Shown piece after piece: positions 33,289 through 43,400 of a stretch of 64,000 nucleotides of DNA. The DNA comes from Mugil cephalus (Eukaryota; Chordata; Actinopteri; Mugiliformes; Mugilidae): NCBI RefSeq assembly GCF_022458985.1, contig NC_061788.1, positions 1,775,826 to 1,839,825 of the forward strand, written 5' to 3'. Position numbers and translations under genes: made by a program. How positions within the stretch are numbered: position 1 is the stretch's first letter; every line of letters begins with the position of its first letter. The notes below the pieces were generated by a model that saw nothing but the letters and a program-made list of their open reading frames with translations, had not been told where the DNA came from and did no database searches.

Positions 33289-33920
33289 GGCCATTGTTGG
33301 ACTGATTTGCACGATGAAGAAGGAGCAAGTGAATCAAGTCTGAGGACAAGAGAAAAAAATAGTTTCTGTCAAATACAACACTGATAACGGATCAATGGTT
33401 TACTACTAAAATAGAGGTTCTTGTCTCATGCAACAAAACTGTTACGTTGGTTAATTTAGGTCTACCACTTGACATTCATATTCAATAACAAACATTTGAA
33501 GTCATTTCATGGTTCATTCCATTCCAAACTTCCCCTAGAGTACAGCAGCATAACCTTATTTAACCACAAAATAACAGTCTCACTTAGATTAAAAATCTGT
33601 TTCTAAAGTATCAAACCAAGAAAAAGAAGAGAGGATGCCTTTGCAATTTGAAAATGATTTAACTTTTTCAAAAAAACCTTATTTGTTTTCCTTATTAGAG
33701 TGCACAGCTTAAAATGGAAATGCATGCATCCATGTCATCTGAATAAAGTAAAGTTCTATGAAAAAAAAAGAAAAAAACCCACAAAAGTCACAGACTTACT
33801 TTATCACCAAATGATCATTCAGGTGTTTCTGCAGATGATTTAGAGCTTCAGGTCACTGCACAGACCAGAGACACACAAGGAGACAACACAACCAAAGGGC
33901 TATTACTACCAGGGTCTAGT
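32805..33920. repeat. Inverted duplication around the start exon of copy C
   Basis: 32805-33190 read backwards matches 33540-33920 over some 380 bases. Shared landmarks: ATCATCTGCAGAAACACCTG, CATTTGGTGATAAAGTA, AGCTGTGCACTC and the stretch around CAAATTGCAAAGGCGTCCTC. The right arm is the normal 5' flank (as in B, about 25770-26110); the left arm is the extra, inverted copy placed in the intron. The left arm shares AGATGTTTGG with B rather than the right arm's version, so it may derive from another unit or from an earlier state. The spacer of about 350 bases contains the ATG exon. Confidence 0.85.
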
Positions 33921-35506
33921 CACACTCAGAAACTCATCTTACGGCTTTATTGAACTTTCTTTTTTAGAAATAAGGAACTAAGAAAGAGAGAACTAGATTA
34001 AAGAAGACAACCGCACCAAATAGAAGCAGTTGGTGGTTCACTGTATGAACAGTACAACAGTCCTTCACAAATGCAATGTAAGCAGCCAGTACATGTGACT
34101 GGCAGAGACGAAGACGTCATCAGGTGGTCGAACCACTTCTTTTTCAGACAGACAACAAACTGCAAACAGCATCTTTTTTCCTGCTTCTCCTTTTGTCGCT
34201 TCCTTATTTCTGATGATTTCTTTCATAAATTCAAATTTGACAGGACAAGCTTGTGATTATAGAGTATACAAAGAATATTAAAACTTATCTCAGCAGCCTC
34301 AGTACTTGTAGTTGTCTCCTAAAAATCTCGTTATCATCTGAACACATTTATTCAATCCGAATGACACTCCCTTAGACCAACTGTAACTAACTACATGATT
34401 TCATGCAGATATTTTGAGACATTGTTGTTTTTTCTGAAACTTCAAATTAAAGTTCAACAAGATCTATGCATGAACACTACTCCTACATACTCCTGATGTA
34501 ACGTGAGGACAGGACTCCTAATTATTGTTGTGCTAATTCAAGTGCAAATATAATGAGAAAGAACATTTCAAAAAGTCTCACTGCAGCCACCAGCACCATA
34601 CATTACATCCAGCAAGAGCATCAATGTTGACCCAAGAAAATGGTAAAAAATATACATAAAAGATGTAAATATTAATCATTTTACTCACCTGAACTTAAGA
34701 AACTATTCAGAGTCCTCGTATTGCCCATATTGATGATCTGAATGTTTCCCAGGTTGGGTCAGGTTAACTAGAACCAGGAATATATCCAGCTTTTCCAAGT
34801 CCACCATGAAAATGTCTTTTTAAGAAGATCTGCAACCAAATCAATGGCCTCTCCTCCTTCCTCCATTGTGAGTTTAACAAATATGAAAATGTTAATGGGG
34901 ATGATTTGCTTGTGCAGCTCTCAACAAATGAACATGTCCTGCTAGCTTGGTTTAAACACACCGGTTCTCTGACGTCCAATGACGTCCGTAGATCACAGAG
35001 AAGGAATAAAAATACCAACTGGAAATATGACTGGTTAAAGGAACAACGTTATTATGATGTGTTTCAGGTTCAGTCGTTAAGGTCCAGGCAGATACCTTTG
35101 ACTTTGGCTGAAATATGACGATGGATAAATGTAAGTCAGCGATTTTGATGAGTGTTTTCATAGATGATATAGTTTTTGATCAATCACTGTTCAATGACCC
35201 TGATCATTTGGAGAACTTCTGAGATTATAATGGGTGTGTATTGCGACTTTGTAACTTGCTCTGTCTTTCACTTTCTGCTCGTCAAAGCATCGAGACGTAC
35301 AGAATTTAAACTGTGAGCCTCTGAGCATGGTCACATCCACCTCTGCTCACCATTGACTGTAAAGATTTTGTCAGAAAAGCAGAAGGGACCCGTGTTTTAA
35401 ACTCGCATGTGTCTCCAATATATTTAATCTAGAAAGACAAAAAACATATCAAAGTCTTCAGGAAGGTCTTACGACGCCCATGGTCTGCATGTTTTTCTTA
35501 TAGGAG

Positions 35507-37930
35507 CTAACGTTTTGTCACAGCAAGCCCAAATGTGAGACCAGTGCAGAGGAAGAGGAAAAATTGCCCTTTTTCTTCACATTTCAGTCTCTGCCCAGCA
35601 CGCAGAGTCAGTCTGATGCGTTCATTCAGAACATCCACGGTTTCCTTCAGTTTTTGAGGAGCAGTTTTTTCCATGAAAGCAACGAGTCCCTCCATTCCTT
35701 CAACCGATATTTGATGTGCATCTTCTAGTCTTTGTCTTTGTCTTTGCTGCGATCGGTCTTGATGCTGGCGGTTGTTGAACAGGAAGTGAACGGGCTGTCC
35801 CTCCTCATTTTTGGCACATTTAATATTTGCGTCTTTAAGGGCTTCAACGGCATCTGTAGGTGTTAGCCCGTCTGAATGTGTCATAAGAGCTACGATGTTT
35901 TTCTCCAGGTCTTTTCCAAACAGAGACATCACTGAATCAAAGACGTATGACAGTCGGTTACTGAGTCGATTCTCGCTGGCCTTCATCACCAGACCCACAA
36001 CATCCACCTCATGAACTCCATCCTCTGACCGAAACCAGTCAAACAATCTTTGACTAACAACGACATCATGTTCGATTGCTTCAGTGCTTCCGTATCCAGG
36101 AGTATCGATGATGGTCAGAGAGTAGGGCAGAGTTTCATCCTCATAACCAAAGATCTTGTACACGATCACATCTGATGTCTGACTTTCTGACTGACTTTTT
36201 TTCTCCTCCTCCTCCTCTAGGATATTGAACCAGACGTCATCCTCAAACTTCACTCCCATGCTGTAGTTGACCAGAAAGTTGACCAGAGTAGATTTTCCTG
36301 TTCCTGTTTCACCAACGAGTAAAATTGTTTTATTGGGCCTGTCCACATTTCTTCTACCAAAGGTCACTCTTCTTAAAGTCCCAACAGTCTCTGTCTTTGT
36401 TGTCAGCTTGAAGCAGGAAGGAGATCCTTCATTTTCTTCACATTTTGAGATTCTGAATTTTGATGATGTGTTAGTATTTCTGTAGTGGAGAAAACACATC
36501 ATAAGAGTCATTATAAATAATGGAAATCATTGTATGTGACCAGTACTCTCCACTCATTGGTAATTGCACTTATAAACAGTTTATAACTCAAAGTACCAGC
36601 CCTGCTCTGTTCGCCTAACTAACCATTATTACATTTCAGCGAGGCGTACAGGTTAATCTGTTTCCATCAATGTAATAAAACTCAGGTGTGGTTCAGTTCC
36701 TGGTTTAGTTTCTATGAATCAGGGACTTGTCTCATGTTTGTGCTGAAGTGTGTGATGAAAACGGACAAAGGAGCTTTGTGAGGAGCTCAGAAAAAGAGTT
36801 GTTGTTGCTCATCAGTCTGGAAGCCACAAATAATCCACAGAGAGTCAGACAGATTGAAGACGACTGTTCCCCTCCACAGGAGTGGTCCACCAACAAACAT
36901 CACTCCACCATAGTGCATAGAGCTCACAGCAGATACAGATTGCAGAAGTATTACATAAAACTCAAACAACACTGTCAACAGGTCAGTAGGAGGCCTCTGA
37001 GGGATGACAAACTTCAGACTACAGCGAAGGCAATGTGTGTTTTCAAGTTTTCAGTGACAGTAGGAGAACTCCCTAAGGGACACCGGACTGACACAAGTCA
37101 ATCCTCAAATTAGACAACAATTCAAAATGAAAAGTAGTTTCAGGAAAAGAAAAGTTGAAGAGGAAAAATTAAAAAGCAGACAGGTACTTTGATCTCCTGG
37201 TTTTCCTACCAATGTATTAAGCCATACACCAACACATCTTATCAGGTATTCTTCCATGACGTACATAGGAGTGTCCCTAATGAACTGGCCAGTGTATGTT
37301 TATTACAACATATTCTTGGGAAACATGTGTCTGTCATTTTCGTCCATATTTGTACTATAGGTGACACTGTGACTGAGTCTTTAGATTATCGTCCATGTTT
37401 GGAACCAACAACCAACCAAGTCGTGAGGTTCGGCTTGTTCCTGTAACCGTGCAACACTGCAGTGAGTTCTTCTTTTTAAATGTACATTTTAAATAACTAG
37501 TACAGATCATTACTTTTCTGCAACATTTTTCACCTAGGCCTTCAATGAAGTCCAACCTCATTCAAAACACGTCTTAATCCGATCGTTATGACGCCACTGC
37601 TAGAGAAACATTCAACATCATATGGACATGCAATAAAACATGTTTTGTCTCATGCACAGAGGTGAATGCCAGTAGGAGACCTCCCTAAGGGACGCCAGAC
37701 TGACAAGGGTCAACCCTAAGGGATTAACTGAGGAACTACGGAGGAGAGACATTTAAATAAAATTCCACTTCTGCTCTTCCTTCTTTGATGTTAGCATCAA
37801 TTAGCTTAGCTAGCAGAGCAGCGTGTCCAGGTCTACTGTCTCATTAACCTGCTCAGATGTACTTATCTGAGTAATAGATAGTAATATATACATGGCTGGT
37901 TAATTATTTTAATGTTACTCACGTTGCCAT
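35507..37930 (-). CDS. AIG1/septin-like GTPase copy D, truncated, with a new C-terminus
   Basis: 326 residues by joining 37930-37923 (ATGGCAAC) to 36479-35507; start MATNTNTSSKFRISKCEENE, three residues shorter than the others near residue 20. The GTPase domain is complete: GETGTGKST, DTPGYG and MTHSDG. After NERIRLT the family sequence stops at about 35602 and some 30 codons follow from DNA that in unit B/C is intergenic (compare 27960-28050): it ends in a hydrophobic FFLFLCTGLTFGLAVTKR. The helical region, Cys-rich module and coiled coil are gone. Acceptor, ATG exon and leader exon (donor at 38168) are all preserved, so it could make a G-domain-only protein. It may equally be a decaying copy; the intact frame over the whole G domain favours recent origin or use. 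Confidence 0.68.
36720..36915 (+). mobile_element. Tc1-like remnant near copy D
   Basis: Matches the part of the 4230-4905 remnant around 4660-4850 read on the other strand (GTGAGGAGCTCAGAAAAAGA, GAAGCCACAAATAATCCACA). It lies in the copy D intron about 240 bases from the large exon, so unlike A-C it is not directly joined to the acceptor. Confidence 0.7.
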
Positions 37931-38167
37931 GGGGATTGTTAGCCTGAGATTTGCAGTGAGTGAATCTAGTCTGTGGACAAGAGAAAAAAATAGTTTCTGT
38001 CAAATACAACACTGATAACGGAGTAATGATTTACTTCTAATTTAGAGGTTCCTGTCTCGTGCAACAAAACTCTTACATTGGTGAATTTAGGTGTACTGAG
38101 ATTCATATTCTTCTAAAAACAAGGCACTTGAGGTAATTTCATGGTTCATTCAGGAAGTTGCTCTTAC

Positions 38168-38215
38168 CTGCGTCGCTGGCTCGTTGAATGGCAGCAGAGA
38201 GCAAGTCATCCTGGT
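38168..38215 (-). other. Probable 5' leader exon of copy D
   Basis: Equivalent to the leader segment at 25677 in copy B, with donor GACGCAG|GTAAGAGC on the minus strand. Non-coding as far as can be seen. Confidence 0.5.
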
Positions 38216-39900
38216 TTTAGAGAAACACCCACACCCTTCCAAAGTTCAGCTTACAGTACAGCAGCATGACACTTAGATTAAAAATCTGATTCTAAAGGAT
38301 CAAACCAAGAAGAAGAGGAGAGGACGCTTTTGCAATTTGACAATGATTTAATATTTATTTGAAATCTTATTTATCTTCCTTAGTTAAGTTAGTAAAACAT
38401 GTCACATATTTATCGCCAAATGACCTTACAGGTGTTTCTGAAGATGATTCAGAGCAGCAGAGCTTCACTGCATGAATATTGCAAGACTCCTTCAAAAATG
38501 CAACGTAAGCATCCAGTAAATGTGATGGGCAGAAAGGATGGTTGATCTAGTTCTTGTTGAGTTGACCGGAGAGAGACAATAAACTGTAAACAGCATCTTT
38601 TCCCAGCTTCTCCTTTTCTTAGTTCCTTATTTGTGAAGTACAAATGAACACATACTCCTGAGTTAACTTTAAGGACAGGACTAACTATTGTTGTACAAGC
38701 ATAATGAGGTAAAACCTTTAAAGGTAAAGTACATTTAGAAGCAAAAATAACATTTAAAATCTTAAACAATAAATTGCAGACTTGTAACTTGAATGGTTTA
38801 CTGTCTTACTTTGTATTTGGAAATGTACACAAGGATCATTAATCTAGGAACTACATTCATGGACAATTTTAGTTAAATGTTAATCCATTCTACTTTTCAG
38901 AAGGCAATAACTTCATGTTTTATAAGACAACAATGAGTAAAGTACTAAGATGAGGCTTATTTATTAACTTCAAGCTTTTCGGCATGCATCTGTGCTGCGT
39001 TATATGGTGACTGCTTCATCTACCAGTATCTGGTACTTTGATCTCCTGGTGTTCCTACCAATGTATTGAGCCATACACCTACACATTCACCTACACATAC
39101 ATGTTTCAGGTTTAATTGTGAAGGTCCCGGCAGATTTCTTTGACTGTGGCTGAAGTATGATGATGGATAAAAGTTGTAATGCAAAGTTACACTGACAGAA
39201 GCAGCTGAAATTAACAAGATTAATGGGAATTTATTAAACTGTAAGTTAAATAATAATAAGGCCAAAAGAGAACGCTTCGCTGGCTCTGACGACAAACCAA
39301 TTTGCAGACGATACCATCTTGTCAGTGTAAACTTTTTTATTTTGGACTCAATCAATACTATTACTAAAAAAAAACTTCCTAAAATGTCCTAAACTTCCCT
39401 ATAAGTCAGATAAATATGCTATTCACTACAAAGATACAACAACTTTAGGCCCAGAAGTCATTTTAAACAGAGACAAACCGCCCAAACTCAATTCATCTTT
39501 CTCTGCTTCTTAATAAAGAATCTGAAAATACCTTCCTGAATGTAGGTTAAGTTTCGCCTTCGTGTGTGTGTGAGTGTGTTTGTGTGTGTGTTTTGCTTTT
39601 TAATGTTTACGGCAGAGACAGTGAAACGTGCTGATAAATGTTGGACCACACCTACTGCAATTACTTCCCCAATCTCAGTGTTTCGGTTTTAGTCACAGGG
39701 TTAGAGCACGAACTGACGGGGCTGAATCAGAGGAGGGGGAGGACGACTCACCCTTTTAAATTCCACTGCATGTAAACACAAACAGGGTGGAGGGAGAACT
39801 GTAATGCCAAGATAAAGCATTTTTTTTCCACCTTGTACTCTTGTGACAAGTCCAAATTAGGAGAAAACGTGAGTTCAACTGCAGACGTGTATAAAGAACT
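38216..39900. other. 5' flank of copy D and outer end of the array
   Basis: 38270-38430 and 38620-39005 match the 5' flanks of the other copies. 39495-39890 matches the segment at 10650-10990 and 20630-20950 (GAATCTGAAAATACCTTCCTGAATG, AGACAGTGAAACGTGCTGAT), which in the other units lies beyond the GTPase 3' end. So the array closes here with the same junction sequence that opens it. No separate gene seen. Confidence 0.6.
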
Positions 39901-39904
39901 TGAG

Positions 39905-40985
39905 ACCCAGAGTTGAGTAAAAGTACAAAGACAAAAAAATGTCTTGAGTAGAAGTTCTTTAAGCATCATGCTTAAGTGGACATTTTTTTGTACTGAAATA
40001 TTATATAATACATGTATTGTGTTATGTAAATAAAGCAGTCAAACTTTTGAACATCATTGTTTATATTAATTCAAATGTTAAACCTAAAGGACTCACAGTT
40101 CATTTGGCTGTAGCAGCAGAACAAGGACAGGAATGTACAAGATAGAATACATGTACATGTACAGTCACTAATTAGCCTCAGGAGCAGACTGTCCATTCAC
40201 AAACATGAAAAATGAAAATAAAATTAAATTAAATTACCTGTTAGTTCTCCATGCTCTTCACCTTCTTTGATGTAAACTGATGAAACGTGAAATTAGAGAC
40301 AGCTCCCAGCACTGAGAGCCAACACAACAGCTAAAGTTAGCTAGCTAGCTAGCTAACGTGAATTCGCTAGCTAGCTAGCTAACATTAAAATAAAATTAAA
40401 TTAAATTACCTGTTAGTTCTCCATGCTCTTCACCTTCTTTGATGTAAACTAATGAAACATAACATTAGAGAGAGCTCCCGGCATTTAGTCCCAACACAAC
40501 AGCCAAAGTTAGCTAGCTAGCTAACGTGAATTCGCTAGCTAGCTTACTAACGTTACGTTAACAAACGTCAGGTAGGCGCTAATATTGCTAATATTTGCCA
40601 ATAGTAACCATAACTTTGCTATACAGCTTTGTATATACGAACGGTTTACTAGCTCGACATTAGCTAGCTAGCTATCACTATGGCTTTAGCCCGTTCTAGC
40701 CTTACCTTGGAGCAGACGCATGTAGCTCGTTTATTTTTACTTGCATATGCCATAGACACACCGCTTCAACATTTAACTTGTCGGAGGTCAGCAGCTTGAA
40801 GAACCTTGTTTCCATAGTAACGGTTGCTAGGTTGCATGATTGGATTGTAATGGCCGTTTGGGAGCGGCACACAAAAAATATTTTGGAGTAGAAATATTAA
40901 ACTCATCAAACACATGTAGTGAAGTAAAAGTGGAAGTAGGAGAAAAAAATAATACTTGGTACACGGTATAGAACACATACAGACT
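39905..40985. mobile_element. Candidate hAT-like non-autonomous element with internal duplication
   Basis: The ends carry GAGTAAAAGTACAAAG and, about 1 kb on, GAAGTAAAAGTGGAAGTA, a style seen at the ends of common fish hAT-like elements, but I cannot define exact termini or a target duplication. The inside holds a tandem duplication of about 180 bases (40218-40380 and 40392-40560) containing palindromic runs of GCTAGC. There is no transposase. Confidence 0.4.
40325..40555. repeat. Palindromic AGCT-rich runs
   Basis: GTTAGCTAGCTAGCTAGC is followed after GTGAATTC by its inverted equivalent at 40331-40382, and a shorter version recurs at 40508-40545. Each forms a near-perfect inverted repeat centred on GAATTC. 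Confidence 0.8.
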
Positions 40986-41130
40986 TTAGACTCTATTGTC
41001 CCCTTGGGGAAATTCTTCTGTGTTGACATCTTAATTAAAAATTAAAATATGTGAGGTCTGATCTCAGTCTGTGTGTAAATCAGCAGCAGCGCCACCATGT
41101 GGTCAGTAGAATATTGTATCAGCTGCTGTC

Positions 41131-41389
41131 TCTGATGGATCTCTACCTACCACTGGACCAGAACCAGGAACAGATCCGAGGAGGTGAGAGTAACTGAAGG
41201 GTGAAGTGAAATCAAATAAAGTTTAGGTCCATTAAAGTAAAGCTGGTAAATTCAGCTGGTTTTATTTTTAATTCAATCATCCCCATTAAACTCTTATTTC
41301 TACTTTCCTGTTGTTTCAGACCCATGAACAGCTGGTTGTTGACTTGGAGACACGATCCAGATTCAGGAACAAGATGGGAAGTCTCTGGT
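41131..41389 (+). other. Possible pair of small exons, unknown transcript
   Basis: A segment ending CCGAGGAG|GTGAGAG (41181) and a second segment with a good acceptor (TTTCCTGTTGTTTCAG|ACCC, from 41321) and donor (GGAAGTCTCTG|GTGAGT, to 41389) look like two short exons. Joined from the ATG at 41134 they stop after 18 codons; from the ATG in the second segment a 21-codon frame stays open to the donor. I find no protein match. They could be 5' exons of a + strand transcript, even of septin5, or chance. Confidence 0.25.
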
Positions 41390-42598
41390 GAGTTGATTTT
41401 AGATTAGTTTCTAGTTTAGTTCGTTCTCAGCTCCAGGTCCAGAATCTTTTAAAGTCTCGTCACTAATGAACAGACGTCTCTGATTCAGGTTCATTTCTAC
41501 CAGTGGATGAATTAATGAATGAGTTCAGTAGCTGGTTTTTAATGGGACCAGGACTCATTAAAGTGTGTTCACACTATCCAAAGGAACGAGGTCACATGGG
41601 TCCAGATGTGGATTGACACCATTCACACCTGGACTGTAGAGACCAGATCACTAGGGATGGATGTTAATGTGAGGTCTGCTCGGGGCCTTTGATAACCTTT
41701 GATATCGTTCTCAGATTAAGGACAGAGGTAGCAGGTGTTGGTCCAGAATGGACGTCAACATGCTGACAAACAACATTCCTTCGGGGAAACACAATCAGCC
41801 CTCCGCCTGGAAACCTCATCATTTCAAAGATGCACGCACACGTTCACACATGAAGCTGAATGTGTCGTGATGTCACGTAGTGGGTGAGTGGGTCATGAAA
41901 CGTGTTGTTCCTGTTGGCTCCGAAACACCAGAGCATCAGTTTTAATCAGCGCAGACGGAGGCCGCTGCCGGCACAATGAAAACATCCAAACCACTTTGTG
42001 TTTGTGTGCAAAATGTGTGCGTGTGTGTGTGTGCACGGCTCAGTGTGCGTCCTCAGAGAGCCAGATGCTTCCTCTTGTGTTTCTGTGGCGTACAGAGTGT
42101 TTACAGACACAAAGAAAATACTTGCAGCTGGTCTAGTTCACTGGCTGTGGAGACATTAAGCATCAGTTCTTACGGAGACACATTGAGAGGTGATTTATGA
42201 AGATTGGTAGAACAACGTAAAAATAAACCAAGAAAAGGGAAACGCTTGCTTCAGATGCCTCAGTTTCATTCTCAACAGATTCAACAAATTCACATCTCCT
42301 CCTTGGGATTAACTCCACATTGCAACTTCAGTTTCACTCCATTTAACACAGCAAACTCATGTTTTTACAGAGTTTATGGACATTATCAGGGTTCGGTTCT
42401 AATCTGAGTCTTTGTCTCTAAAATAAATTAGAACTTAACATGGGAGAGACTTTCCAGCTTGTTCCAAAATCTGGATCATTTCCCCAAGTCAGCAACTGTT
42501 CATGGTTCTGGAACAACATGAAGGTAGAGTCTGATGAGGAGGAATGAACTCTCCTTCCTAACTTCAGCTTCACTTCACTTTACTCACTTCTGCTCACT
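41390..42598. other. Intergenic, no gene seen
   Basis: No recognisable gene or named repeat; a short (TG)n run near 42018-42036. Confidence 0.5.
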
Positions 42599-42599
42599 A

Positions 42600-43400
42600 G
42601 GGATGTGTGATACCACAGTTTTTTTTCGATCCGATACCAAGAAATACCAAGGCTTATATCCCGATACCGATACTTTTACTTGTGTTTATGGAAATGTTGA
42701 CTTTTACAGTGAACATTTGTGAATGTAATTATGAAAAATGTATTTTATACCTCTGTGTACAATTTAAACAAGCTGCCAAATATCAGACCTCTCTTTAACC
42801 TCCTGAGACCCTGCGTCCTCATATGGGGACATTAGGTTTTAGATTTACTTCTTATTCTTTAGTCTGCCTTCTAGTGGCAACAAAGGGACATTACACTAAT
42901 TGGTGCAAAAATATGATAGTGGATAGATTCAGAAAACAGGACAAAAATGGACAAGGCACAAAACTTCGCCGGATTTTAAATCTGTAACTTGTTTGTTTAC
43001 ACTAATTAACTTCTGTAGTTCGATATTAACCTCAGATTTAACACATTCTATCACTTGTAACGAGCTAATTAGCAGGTACTCCAATGAAGATGTTGGGATT
43101 TCATTGCTTTCCATCCTATTTTTGCTCAGCAATGTTCAGAAATTTAAATAAATAGTTTTATAGTTACACACTGGTGACTTTATGATATTATACATCAAAA
43201 TAATCCCTGTGTCCACGTATGAGGACATTTCTTTTTTCAAAACCTACTTGTTGAAAGATGATGCTTAGTGTTTGTACTTCTTGGGTTCTACTAATACCTT
43301 GGAGAAATAAAACTACAAACCGAACAAAAGCTCAGGTCTCAGGAGGTTAATCAGAGCAATTAAAGAGAATCTGTGGAAATCAGATTTTGGAGCAGACAGA
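42600..43400. repeat. Degenerate dispersed repeat disrupted by a MITE
   Basis: 42600-42680 has the GGGATGTGTGATACC...CGATCCGATACCAAG...CCCGATACCGATAC wording seen at the ends of a common fish DNA repeat. The continuation is broken by the piggyBac-type MITE at 42799-43346. The other end was not found, so class and limits are uncertain. Confidence 0.4.
42799..43346. mobile_element. piggyBac-type MITE flanked by TTAA
   Basis: Both sides carry TTAA (42795-42798 and 43347-43350), the piggyBac target. The termini are CCTCCTGAGACC and its exact inverse GGTCTCAGGAGG. The 548-base interior has no transposase; a second inverted pair (CGTCCTCATATGGGGACATT and GTCCACGTATGAGGACATTT) sits further in. Confidence 0.85.

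Noticed and set aside
12869-37930. Calling the array GIMAP genes or septins
   Set aside because: The P-loop and DTPG fit the wider AIG1/septin group, but the G4-like MTHSDG and the Cys-rich plus coiled-coil tail match neither, so no gene symbol is given.
40325-40400. Possible CRISPR-like or regulatory repeat array
   Set aside because: The repeats are simple GCTAGC palindromes without spacers of even length.
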